Positions 53,567 to 61,663 of a stretch of DNA of 64,000 bases are shown here, piece by piece. The notes beneath the pieces were generated by a model. That model saw only the letters and a list, made by a program, of their open reading frames with translations, did no database searches and had not been told where the DNA came from. Both the position numbers and the translations under genes were made by a program. Every line of letters begins with the position of its first letter. Within the stretch, counting starts at the first letter, position 1. The DNA comes from Chloroflexota bacterium (GTDB taxonomy: Bacteria > Chloroflexota > Dehalococcoidia > Lucifugimonadales > Lucifugimonadaceae), in NCBI GenBank assembly GCA_027618835.1, contig JAQCHZ010000003.1:99879-163878 (forward strand). The letters run 5' to 3'.

Positions 53567-54615
53567 TGTAGGCTCACCACGGTGAATGATTTCCGAGTGG
53601 TTCTGCCCTGGAAATCGCTTGCCAGTACTTCGATGAAGTTGGCGCCGTCTTCCAGCGGGAAGTCGATTACCAATGCGCCGTATTCCGATACTTCGACTGG
53701 GTCACCATTAACAGTTACGAAGGCGTCTGGTGCGGTGTCACCCCAGAACGCAACAGCTGCTTTTTCAATAACGGCTTGATCCTGTATTCCCGCAATTTCA
53801 AGAGGTAGGTTCTCGCCGGATAGCTCGTCGATAGTGAGAGGGGCGAGGGGCTTGAGCAATAACTGAGGAACGACGGGCAGCGCCTTGGCAACGTTTTCAG
53901 TTGTGTCGCCGTCAGAATTCGATCCGAAGAACGGAATCACAACTGCGACTACGACAGCGGCGATGAACGCTGTGCCTAACGCGGTTCGGTGCCATCGCTT
54001 CAATGGCAACTTGATGTCGGACAATCCGATGGATGGCAACCTCAAGGAAGGTAATGATCGTGCTGGAACTACAGTCGAATCTGTGATTTCTGATCGAGCC
54101 GCCGATGGTGTTTCAGATTTTGGATCTGCGTTGATATTCAGCGTGAGCGTATCTGTAGCCGTGAGCTGGAGCTGGCGTTCGGTCTGAAATGGCGGTCGCA
54201 CCGATTCGGCCGAATTAGCGACGACACCGACCGAGTCATCGTCATTGTAAATAGCCCGCGTAGGCACGTTTTTCAGAATTGTGAATAGTTCGCTAACGCT
54301 GGCGGCGAACTTTGAGATGCCCAATTCTTGGAGCATTGCTGAAATCGTTGGATCGGGGATCAGCCCTGTGGCGACGATCGCACCATCGAATCCTGTTCGC
54401 ATTCTCTGAATTGAACCCGACATTCCGAACTGGGAGATCGGGTCGAAAAGAACTACATCAGGCCATGATGAGTTGAGTAGTGCGAACGCAGGTTCAGTCG
54501 AGGTTAGAACCGTGACTTTGTGACCTGCGTTACGCAGTGCGATCTCGAACGTTTCGTCGCCCGACGATTCTGAGCGAAGTGATATCACTCGAAGAATATG
54601 TGTGCTGGCGTTCAT
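53563..54615 (-). CDS. receiver-like / TM / Ig-like membrane protein
   Basis: About 350 residues. Residues 1-115 resemble a response-regulator receiver ('HKVTVLTSTEPAFALLNSSW', Asp in 'DVVLFDPISQFGMSG'). A polar linker follows, one TM near 210 ('TALGTAFIAAVVVAVVIPFFG'; shown piece is split at its end), and a C-terminal extracytoplasmic Ig-like fold ('AFVTVNGDPVEVSEYGALVI', 'EDGANFIEVLASDFQGRT'). A receiver in the cytoplasm joined to an outside Ig domain is unusual. Start ATG 54615 has GGGAACA before it; a GTG at 54630 is in frame. It is coupled to the DUF5666-like gene. Confidence 0.8.
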   Translation of the reverse strand: MNASTHILRVISLRSESSGDETFEIALRNAGHKVTVLTSTEPAFALLNSSWPDVVLFDPISQFGMSGSIQRMRTGFDGAIVATGLIPDPTISAMLQELGISKFAASVSELFTILKNVPTRAIYNDDDSVGVVANSAESVRPPFQTERQLQLTATDTLTLNINADPKSETPSAARSEITDSTVVPARSLPSLRLPSIGLSDIKLPLKRWHRTALGTAFIAAVVVAVVIPFFGSNSDGDTTENVAKALPVVPQLLLKPLAPLTIDELSGENLPLEIAGIQDQAVIEKAAVAFWGDTAPDAFVTVNGDPVEVSEYGALVIDFPLEDGANFIEVLASDFQGRTTRKSFTVVSLQ

Positions 54616-54816
54616 TGTTCCCGATTCCACCCAACCTGATTGCCGATAGTTCTAGATTGAGTTGTAAAACATAGCGCTACATGTGCGGAGCTACCTACGT
54701 GTGTCTGTGTGGATTGAACGCGAGTTCTGACGAGTTGAACTTGATATCGAAGGAAGGCATGATCGAACTTTAAATTCGTAGGTGATGCCGTCGGGACAGC
54801 GCTCGGGTATTTCTGG

Positions 54817-55038
54817 TTACACCGGCAGAGCGGCGAATAGCGTGTTGAGCACGTAGTTAATGCCCCACATGAATGCTATGGAGAATATGAGAGATACGAA
54901 AATAATCACCATCGTCCGCTTGCGGATGAAGGTTTTCGGCTTGTCGTCGATGCCGAGTGCTTTTTCTATGTTGCTTAGCCGTCCTTCGATAGATCGAAGT
55001 TGAAGAACTATCGGATGCGGCTGTTCTGCGGTGCTCAT
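54817..55038 (-). CDS. small single-pass membrane protein
   Basis: 73 residues. A soluble N-terminal half has a coiled-coil-like helix ('LRSIEGRLSNIEKALGID'), followed by a basic stretch 'FIRKRTM' and one TM ('VIIFVSLIFSIAFMWGI') near the C-terminus. No family recognised. The nearest genes are 187 bases downstream and a divergent hydrolase upstream. Confidence 0.65.
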   Translation of the reverse strand: MSTAEQPHPIVLQLRSIEGRLSNIEKALGIDDKPKTFIRKRTMVIIFVSLIFSIAFMWGINYVLNTLFAALPV

Positions 55039-55201
55039 TACTTTCTAATTCTTGCCTTCTTGCCCAGACAAAAACATGAGTGAGAACTACGCGTATTTGG
55101 TGAGCTAGTAAGATTCGGCTTGGTTTTGCATTTGTAGTGGCGAACTTCTGCTTTCTCAGCCCACAGAACAATGTTTGGTGTGTATATGGAGGTGAGTTTG
55201 T

Positions 55202-56026
55202 TTGAGCGCTGATAGGAAAAATATGAATAGTCGGTCGGTTAAATCTTTCGACGGCGTAGAGATCGACTATGACATCTCGACGAGCGTTGAAAATTGTGCG
55301 ACTAAGAACGATATAACGACTCTGGTGTTTGTTCACGGTTGGAGCTGTAATCGCACTCATTGGAACGAGCAAATTACTGCATTCTCAGACCGATTTCCGG
55401 TGATCGCTATCGACCTAGCGGGTCACGGCGATTCCAGTGTAGGACGAACAAACTACTCGATGCCGTCATTTGCACGAGACGTCGAGGCGGTACTCGACAG
55501 CGAGCAGGTCGAGCGGGCTGTGTTGGTTGGTCATTCAATGGGCGGAATGGTTATCGCACACACGGCACGGCTATTGGCTGAGCGTGTGGTCGGTTTAGTT
55601 GGCGCCGACACGTTCAAGTTTGTGAGAGATGATCCAAAAACTGGAAAGCAAGCTGGGCAGGCCGATAGGATTTCTGGCGATTATGAAGCGGCCATCGAAT
55701 CGATTGTCTCGAATATGTTCGCTGACAGTACGTCTGATGAGTTACGACGACGTATTTCCGTAGGTATGGTGTCGGTGCCACGCCAAGTTGCCGTTGGCTC
55801 TATGTGTGGCATGGCAAACGATATTGCACTGTTCGATCTGATCGTGGGCTTGGAAATACCGAAATTCACTATCAATGCCACGGGCAGACCCATGGACGAA
55901 TCGTCGGCTAGTGAAGCAGGTATAGAAGTTCGATTTTTGCCAACTATGGGTCACTTTGTGATGAACGAAGATCCGGTCGGGTTTAATCAACTTCTTGATA
56001 AAGCGCTAAACATTATCGATTCGTGA
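55202..56026 (+). CDS. alpha/beta hydrolase
   Basis: 274 residues. It has oxyanion region 'LVFVHGWSCNRTHW', nucleophile elbow 'LVGHSMGGMVIAH', and catalytic His in 'MGHFVMNEDP'. It is an esterase-like, lactonase-like or haloperoxidase-like enzyme. The TTG start is supported by GGAGGTGAG five bases upstream, one of the strongest ribosome-binding sites in the window; ATG 55223 is too far away. The next gene follows after 22 bases. Confidence 0.88.
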   Translation: MSADRKNMNSRSVKSFDGVEIDYDISTSVENCATKNDITTLVFVHGWSCNRTHWNEQITAFSDRFPVIAIDLAGHGDSSVGRTNYSMPSFARDVEAVLDSEQVERAVLVGHSMGGMVIAHTARLLAERVVGLVGADTFKFVRDDPKTGKQAGQADRISGDYEAAIESIVSNMFADSTSDELRRRISVGMVSVPRQVAVGSMCGMANDIALFDLIVGLEIPKFTINATGRPMDESSASEAGIEVRFLPTMGHFVMNEDPVGFNQLLDKALNIIDS

Positions 56027-56048
56027 GACTTTTAATGAAGGATGAACA

Positions 56049-56891
56049 ATGATTCAGTTTGGTGTCGCATCGACATGTCTCGATCAGCCCGATTCGATCC
56101 GCTATTGCGTTGAGTGGGCAATTGAACGTGGTTTTAGTGGCGTTGAATTTAATGCGCCAGAGATGTATTTGGCAGAACAATCGATGGTCGATCTGAAGTG
56201 GGCGTTCGATATGTCGGTCGAACACAACCTGCGGTATACATATCATTTTCCTCCAAGCGCTCTTCCCGGCTCCTTTGTTGCCGCAACCAGGGAGCGCGAA
56301 CTCGAAGAATTCAGTAAAGAGATATACGTCGCTGGAGAACTTGGAGTTGAGGTCGCTATTGTTCACCCGGGTCGACTTCACGTGCCAGGAGTCGACCAAG
56401 GCGATGAGTCAGAGGACGATCGGTTGGTGGCTATTTCGTATTTCGTCGATTGGGCGAAAGACGCAGCGGAAGAGGCTGAAAGTGCTGGCGTTGTGATCGG
56501 CTTTGAGAATATGCACTACAACCCAGGTTGGGTCATTCGATCGCATCACGAGCTCGCTGTCGTGATCGACGAAATCGACCACGCTTCAGTTGGTATAACT
56601 TTGGACGTTGGGCACGCGTGGGGTTCGGGCGGAATCGACGCTGGGATCGAGACATTTGGCGACCGCATTAAGCACGTTCAAGTCCATGACGCCCGAGGCC
56701 CGGAGGGTGCTGGCAACGTTCGGGATCAGCACCTCGAAATCGGCACAGGGCTGGTGAAGTGGGATTCAGTGGGTGAGCTTGTTGGCGGGAGAGAATTTCT
56801 GGTCGTGCTCGAGACGTCGGGACGAGATCCCGATCGAGAGGGCATGGCGGTGCGTAGCCGGGATCTACTTCAGAAGCAGTGGAATTCCTGA
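56049..56891 (+). CDS. sugar-phosphate isomerase/epimerase-like TIM barrel (AP-endonuclease-2 family)
   Basis: 280 residues of the xylose-isomerase-like fold. Metal-ligand segments are 'VAIVHPGRLH', 'IGFENMHYNPG', 'ITLDVGHAWGSGG' and 'IKHVQVHDARG', ending in an Glu-containing 'LVVLETSGRD'. The substrate is unknown. It is probably in an operon with the hydrolase upstream. Confidence 0.86.
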   Translation: MIQFGVASTCLDQPDSIRYCVEWAIERGFSGVEFNAPEMYLAEQSMVDLKWAFDMSVEHNLRYTYHFPPSALPGSFVAATRERELEEFSKEIYVAGELGVEVAIVHPGRLHVPGVDQGDESEDDRLVAISYFVDWAKDAAEEAESAGVVIGFENMHYNPGWVIRSHHELAVVIDEIDHASVGITLDVGHAWGSGGIDAGIETFGDRIKHVQVHDARGPEGAGNVRDQHLEIGTGLVKWDSVGELVGGREFLVVLETSGRDPDREGMAVRSRDLLQKQWNS

Positions 56892-56921
56892 TTCGCTCCG
56901 GCTATCGGTCGCGAAGTACTG

Positions 56922-57827
56922 CTAGCGAAACGCCAGTGTCACGAATATTCCGGCGACACTGAGAGCCGCTCCGCCAAGGGCAAAACGGGTCAGTCGTTCT
57001 CGCAATAATATCGATGCCATCAGCACTGCCCACATCGGCGATGTGTTGATTAGCACGACGACTACGCCCGGTGGAGCATTGTCGAGAGCAAGTACGAACG
57101 TTAAGGCGCTTACAGCGAACAGGACGGCACTCAAGATTAGCCGAGTGCCATTTCCTTTGAAGACTCTAGTGATTCTGGCGGAAGGAAACGCAATGGCCAC
57201 TCCGATAAATAGAATTGCTGGCACTAAGTTTCGAATGGTAGCGGCGGCCACTGGCGGCGTTTCTTCGAGTCCGATTACCGTCGATAGAAATCCTCCTGCC
57301 CATAGGAACGACGTTGCGACTCCGAGCCCGATGCCGATGTAATCGCCTCGTGGCTTGCGCCGGGTGGTCCCAGTTGACGACTCGGTCGAATCTGCCGAGC
57401 GATCATCTGGCTGCCAGTTTAGAAGTATCACTCCACCGATTATCAACATCGCTCCACCGATCACGCCTATCTGAGGATTGTCGCCGAGGAAAAGCCAGCC
57501 CGAGAGGACCGAGATGCTGATGAAGATGCTTTGGGTAGTTGGGTAGACTTTGCTAACCGTGCTGCGCGATAAGGCAAGCCAGAATACGAGTGATCCGGCT
57601 GTGTTGACGAGCGCTCCACCAGCTAGGAACAAGGCTGAACGGAGTTGAATGTGGAAGAGTTCGTTCAACTGACCTACTACGAGCCCGACGATCAGTAGAA
57701 ATATCAGACCGATCCAGACCTGAGCGGCGACGATGTGGGTTGGCTTTACGTTCTTGCCAACGCCTTTGGTTATTACGCCAGTGAGCGCCCAAACTACGGC
57801 ATTTGCCAGAGCTGCTAGCTCGCCCAA
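56922..57827 (-). CDS. EamA-family (DMT) transporter
   Basis: 301 residues with ten membrane segments arranged as two EamA repeats. The first is 'ALANAVVWALTGVITKGVG' to 'GGVILLNWQPD'; the second is 'GIGLGVATSFLWAGGFLSTV' to 'AALSVAGIFVTLAFR'. A charged loop joins the halves. It probably exports an amino acid or metabolite. It converges with the isomerase gene. Confidence 0.88.
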   Translation of the reverse strand: MGELAALANAVVWALTGVITKGVGKNVKPTHIVAAQVWIGLIFLLIVGLVVGQLNELFHIQLRSALFLAGGALVNTAGSLVFWLALSRSTVSKVYPTTQSIFISISVLSGWLFLGDNPQIGVIGGAMLIIGGVILLNWQPDDRSADSTESSTGTTRRKPRGDYIGIGLGVATSFLWAGGFLSTVIGLEETPPVAAATIRNLVPAILFIGVAIAFPSARITRVFKGNGTRLILSAVLFAVSALTFVLALDNAPPGVVVVLINTSPMWAVLMASILLRERLTRFALGGAALSVAGIFVTLAFR

Positions 57828-57907
57828 TTTGGATTAACTCCGGGTGCTCGTTCGCTCTCGATCGCGTGAAGCAATATCGAAGTCAATTCTGTTGTTTCCA
57901 AGGTCTG

Positions 57908-57950
57908 ATTTAAAACCGAAATGCCGGTGCAGCGTTATTTTGCACCGGCA
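57908..57950 (-). terminator. rho-independent terminator after AHSA1 gene
   Basis: On the minus strand a perfect 10-bp stem TGCCGGTGCA/TGCACCGGCA with a 9-base loop is followed by TTTCGGTTTTA. It lies 50 bases beyond the stop of the SRPBCC gene. Confidence 0.8.
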
Positions 57951-57999
57951 CTTCGTGTGATAGATAGCCCTTGGCTTGCGGATTGTTATCGCAGTCTCA

Positions 58000-58458
58000 C
58001 TACGATGTTTGTTCGGCTACAAACTCGGCGAAGCTGTCGAGGGTCATGTTGAAGCCCATGAGCATTCCGCCCTTTTCGTTCATTTCCTTCTGCTCAGCAG
58101 TGGTGTGGAGAATCAACATCGTCAGCTTGGTTTCTTCGAATAACAGGGTGACGTTCACCTGATTGCTATCGTCGCCAGCGATTGGCTCGTCCCAGACGAT
58201 CTTTTCGTTCGGGACGATCTCGGTGCAGTTGTTTTCGACGATCTTGCCCATGCTTTTGCCATCCGGCATGAACATCTCGTACTTCCAAGCGCCGCCCACT
58301 GAGAAGTTTCTTTCGACTGTTTTGGTCGTCATCATCGACGGCCCCCACCACTTATCGATATGTTCGTCGGATGTCCAAACTTCGTACACCAGACTTCGTG
58401 GGGCGTCGAAAGTTCGTTCGATCACGAGCGTTCGTTCAGGGTGCTCTATCGTGGTCAT
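58000..58458 (-). CDS. SRPBCC/AHSA1-domain protein
   Basis: 152 residues. 'TLVIERTFDAPRSLVYEVWT', 'HIDKWWGPSMMTTKTVE', and 'LLFEETKLTMLILHTTAEQ' are the hallmark segments of the AHSA1/START-like fold, which binds hydrophobic ligands. It overlaps the ArsR-type regulator gene by 4 bases, a common two-gene arrangement. Confidence 0.9.
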   Translation of the reverse strand: MTTIEHPERTLVIERTFDAPRSLVYEVWTSDEHIDKWWGPSMMTTKTVERNFSVGGAWKYEMFMPDGKSMGKIVENNCTEIVPNEKIVWDEPIAGDDSNQVNVTLLFEETKLTMLILHTTAEQKEMNEKGGMLMGFNMTLDSFAEFVAEQTS

Positions 58459-58823
58459 GAGGGGATGTCCTGTTTGTTTGGGTCGGTATTAAATGGTTCG
58501 TGATGCTGTAATTCGGTTAGATAAGCGTCGAGCCGGTCTAATCGTTCTTCCCAGTGTTGCCTGTAGTTTTCGAGCCACTCGGAAACGTCTTTCATCGGAC
58601 CTGCATTCAGCTTGCGAGGTCGCCATTGAGCCGACTTACTCCTCACGATTAGCCCCGCGTTTTCGAGCACCTTTAGGTGTTTTGAAATTGCAGGCATCGT
58701 CATGTCGAACGGTTCAGTGAGTTCTGTGACCGACGCCTCGCCGATTGCTAAGCGCGCCAGAATCGACCGTCGGGTCGGATCGGCCAAAGCCGAGAGTGTT
58801 TGCGAGAGCGTATCTGTTGGCAT
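58455..58823 (-). CDS. ArsR-family transcriptional regulator
   Basis: About 122 residues. The winged helix contains 'TLSALADPTRRSILARLAIG', 'SVTELTEPFDMTMPAISKHL' and 'VLENAGLIVRSKS'. It lacks the Cys-based metal sites of ArsR/SmtB. ATG 58823 is used because the longer frame (to 58919) runs across the promoter and its palindrome. It probably represses itself and the AHSA1 gene. Confidence 0.9.
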   Translation of the reverse strand: MPTDTLSQTLSALADPTRRSILARLAIGEASVTELTEPFDMTMPAISKHLKVLENAGLIVRSKSAQWRPRKLNAGPMKDVSEWLENYRQHWEERLDRLDAYLTELQHHEPFNTDPNKQDIPS

Positions 58824-58838
58824 GTACTTAACCGTATA

Positions 58839-58848
58839 GTTATATAAC
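58839..58848. promoter_or_regulatory. palindromic site before ArsR gene
   Basis: GTTATATAAC, a perfect 10-base palindrome 15 bases before the ATG and flanked by ATA-rich sequence. It is a good candidate for autoregulatory binding over the -10 region. Confidence 0.4.
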
Positions 58849-58944
58849 CGATAAGTAAAGTACGTTATATGTCGCGACGTGCGGGAGTGAGTCTTCCAAT
58901 ACTCGAGCCTGCTGTTCACCGCCGATGTGATTCGCTGATTTCGG

Positions 58945-59760
58945 CTAAGCGGTGGCCAGTGCCGTGTACGAGATGGTTGGCATAGCTACGTCGGTACCGA
59001 TCGTGTACTTCTTCACTTCATCAACGGTATAGGCCTCGACTCCTGCGGCTAGATCGACCCGTTCCTCGTCGGTCAGTTCGCCAAATGCAGGGATTGCCGC
59101 GGCAGCTCCCTGCACGGTGAGTTTCATGAATGAATCGACATCGGGGAACGTTGTTAGATCGGATCGTTTGTTGACTTCGACGTTGGAGAATCCGGCAGCG
59201 TTGAGCATGGATCGGATTTCATCGGCATCGCCAAACGACGTTGGCTTGGCGACTGCTTCGATCGGCACATTGAGTCTGGTGGCAACCGTAGTGAACAGGG
59301 CATTCCACAGCGGGTGTTCGTCGATTGATGCCCAAAGAGAAATTGCTAACGAGCCACCTGGTTTGAGTACTCGTTTTACTTCTGATGCCGCGCCGGCACG
59401 GTCAGGAAAAAACTGAAAGCCTTGCTGGCAGTAGGCTCTATCGAACGAATCATCAGGGAGCGGAATCTCCTGTGCGCTCGCTTCGACCCATTCGACCTGA
59501 GGACCGGACACCTTGAGCTTCTGAGCCACCGCTAGCATTCCCGGAGCGAAATCTAGGCCCACAATGCTGCCGTCTTTACCGAGATGTGGTGCGATCTGTT
59601 GTGTAACCAATCCGGTTCCGCATGCTATATCCAGCACTCAGTCACCAGCTGATGGAGTCGAATGCATGACCAGGTTTTTCGCCCAGGTAGTGAACATCAC
59701 GGGACCGAAGAAGTCGTTGTAAACCTGTGCCGGAGATTTTGGTGCGGGAGATGAAGTCAT
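58945..59760 (-). pseudogene. class I SAM methyltransferase with an in-frame TGA
   Basis: The ATG at 59760 gives 'MTSSPAPKSPAQVYNDFFGP' up to 'STPSAGD', then TGA at 59638-59640. The same frame continues 'VLDIACGTGLVTQQI', motif I of the SAM-binding fold. An Arg (CGA) is expected here, so a single C-to-T change explains the stop. The remaining 230 residues are intact, including 'GLDFAPGMLAVAQ' and 'SEVKRVLKPGGSLAISLW'. A truncated protein restarted at the GTG (59637) would lack the N-terminal lid. The substrate is unknown. Confidence 0.8.
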
Positions 59761-59944
59761 GATCGTGCCCTTTTTGGTGAATAGGAATTTCGGCTCAGTG
59801 TATATCGGTACTCGTACGGATTGTGGTTCGCATCGTGATAGGCTTCTGCCTGATAGATCGCTGCTTGTATTCCGTTGTTGGCTCGGCGTTAGGTGGCTCA
59901 TTTCGATCACACTTTGCCTGTCTTCCATTGACGGTTAAACAACC

Positions 59945-60916
59945 ATGCGAAAGAAAGCGAATTACATGCCTACCACCCACGAGATTGTCGCCACTACTTA
60001 CTACCGAACTTTTTCGAAATCGTATCCGGTGTTGGCGACCATTCAGCCGGGCGACAGCGTTGTGACCAAGACGCTTGATTCGGGCGGGCAAGATCTTCAC
60101 GACGAGCATTTGCACGAAACCGGCAATCCGCTGACGGGTCCGTTTTATGTTGAAGGCGCAGAGCCGGGCGATTCGATATCGGTGAAGCTCGACACGCTGG
60201 CGTTGAATCGCGATTGGGGTTACACCTCGATTCGACTCGGACTGGTTGCATTGAATCCCGATCACGTGGCTGAAGTATTTTCTAACGACTACAAGATGGA
60301 CCTCGTGCGGAAAGATCGTTCCGACCTGCTGCCGTGGGACATCGATCTTGAACGAAACGTTGTGAGTGCTCGCTACCCGGAAAGTCCGGGTCAGGTGCGG
60401 GAGTTTCCGGCGCAGCCAATGCTCGGTTGTATCGGCGTTGCCGCAGAAGGCGACTTCACGCCAACGTCGGGGCCATCTGGGTCATGGGGTGGGAACATCG
60501 ACTACAACATGATTCGTGAGGGCTCTACGGTTCACCTGCCCGTATCGCAGACCGGGGCTTATTTGTACGTTGGCGATGGACATGCGCTGCAGGGAGATGG
60601 CGAGGCTTTGGGCAACGGGATTGAGACGTCGATGGACGTTGGGTTCACGGTGACTTTGCATAAGGGTCGAGAGCTGGTCATGCCTCGGATTGAGACCGAC
60701 GATTACATCATCAGCTTGGGGAGTCAGGCTGAGTTTAGTTCGTCTTTGAACAGAGGACTTCAGCTGGCGACTACTGACATGGTGAAGTGGCTAGTTGCTG
60801 ATTACGGATTTGAAGATTGGGCAGCGCACACGTTGGTCGGCATGGTTGGGCAGTACGACGTGGTGACGGTTGCGGGGTCGATGGCGTTACGGATTCCTCG
60901 GAAGCACTTGGGGTAG
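59945..60916 (+). CDS. acetamidase/formamidase-family hydrolase
   Basis: 323 residues of the FmdA_AmdA family. It has 'SGGQDLHDEHLHETGNPLTG', 'PFYVEGAEPGDSISVKL', 'MLGCIGVAAEGDF' and 'DGHALQGDGEALGNGIETSM', with active-site acidic and metal-type residues. It hydrolyses a small amide to ammonia and acid. ATG 59966 is a second possible start; neither has a strong ribosome-binding site. It is convergent with dhaL. Confidence 0.9.
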   Translation: MRKKANYMPTTHEIVATTYYRTFSKSYPVLATIQPGDSVVTKTLDSGGQDLHDEHLHETGNPLTGPFYVEGAEPGDSISVKLDTLALNRDWGYTSIRLGLVALNPDHVAEVFSNDYKMDLVRKDRSDLLPWDIDLERNVVSARYPESPGQVREFPAQPMLGCIGVAAEGDFTPTSGPSGSWGGNIDYNMIREGSTVHLPVSQTGAYLYVGDGHALQGDGEALGNGIETSMDVGFTVTLHKGRELVMPRIETDDYIISLGSQAEFSSSLNRGLQLATTDMVKWLVADYGFEDWAAHTLVGMVGQYDVVTVAGSMALRIPRKHLG

Positions 60917-60929
60917 GTTTGGACTACCG

Positions 60930-61559
60930 CTAAGTGTTTTCGTTCACCCAGCTTTGTGCGGCTTGGAGCATGAACATGACAGCCGTGGCGCCGGGGTCTT
61001 GAACACCGATGGATCGTTCACCGAGCCAGCCGGCTCGTGAGACTCTCGATTGCATTTCGATGGTCGCTTTTGTTCCGGCTTCACATGCGGCAACCGCGGC
61101 ATCGGTTGATTCCTTTAGTGACTTTCCAGATGACTGAGCCTCTTCGAATGCGTCGATGGCAGGAGCGAGTGCGTCGAGCAATGTCTTATCGCCGATCTTT
61201 GCCTTGCCTCGATCCATGAGTCCTTGCATAGCAGCGCGTCCGATGGCGACAACGTCAGATGGCCCAACGTCTTCACGATCTTTTACTGCGGCTCCGCCGC
61301 GCATCATTGCCGTTGCGAACAGCACGCCGAACGTCGATGCAGCGGCGCGGTTGAACGCCATGCCTGAACGTCCAAGTTGGTTGCTTAGCGGTGTTCCTTC
61401 TAGATCGTCGATTCCCGCCATCACAGCTTCCATGCCGCGGGTGATCGTGATGCCGAGGTCACCATCGCCGATTTTTGCGTCGAGATCGCGAAGCGTTTCG
61501 GCTTGCGGTACAACTTGCTCTGAGATCGTTTTGAATATTCCGAGTATTTCGTCTGTCAT
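60930..61559 (-). CDS. dhaL: dihydroxyacetone-kinase subunit L-like ATP-binding protein
   Basis: 209 residues of the all-helical DhaL fold. The Mg-ATP aspartates are in 'DAKIGDGDLGITI', with 'GDKTLLDALAPAI' and 'GVQDPGATAVMFML' as further motifs. It phosphorylates the substrate bound to DhaK. It lies 104 bases downstream of dhaK on the same strand, with repeat copy 4 between them. No DhaM is seen, so it may use ATP directly. Confidence 0.92.
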   Translation of the reverse strand: MTDEILGIFKTISEQVVPQAETLRDLDAKIGDGDLGITITRGMEAVMAGIDDLEGTPLSNQLGRSGMAFNRAAASTFGVLFATAMMRGGAAVKDREDVGPSDVVAIGRAAMQGLMDRGKAKIGDKTLLDALAPAIDAFEEAQSSGKSLKESTDAAVAACEAGTKATIEMQSRVSRAGWLGERSIGVQDPGATAVMFMLQAAQSWVNENT

Positions 61560-61567
61560 ATTTTTTA

Positions 61568-61652
61568 TTAGGCTCCATCGTCGTCGGACGACTTGGTCGC
61601 GCGTCGCAATTCTCCTACCCGTAGCCCCTTTCGGTCCGGAAGGGGGACATTA
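61568..61652 (+). repeat. intergenic repeat family, copy 4
   Basis: TTAGGCTCCATCGTCGTCGG, 'ACTTGGTCGCGCGTCGCAAT' and TCTCCTACCC, then the hairpin CCCCTTTC-GGTCC-GGAAGGGG, longer than in copy 1. It lies inside the dhaK-dhaL operon and ends 12 bases beyond the dhaK stop. Confidence 0.85.
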
Positions 61653-61663
61653 TCGAGCCACAG

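Noticed and set aside
22059..59640. Stop-codon reassignment to explain in-frame stops
   Set aside because: TAA, TAG and TGA all occur inside genes once or twice and all three are used as normal stops elsewhere in the window.
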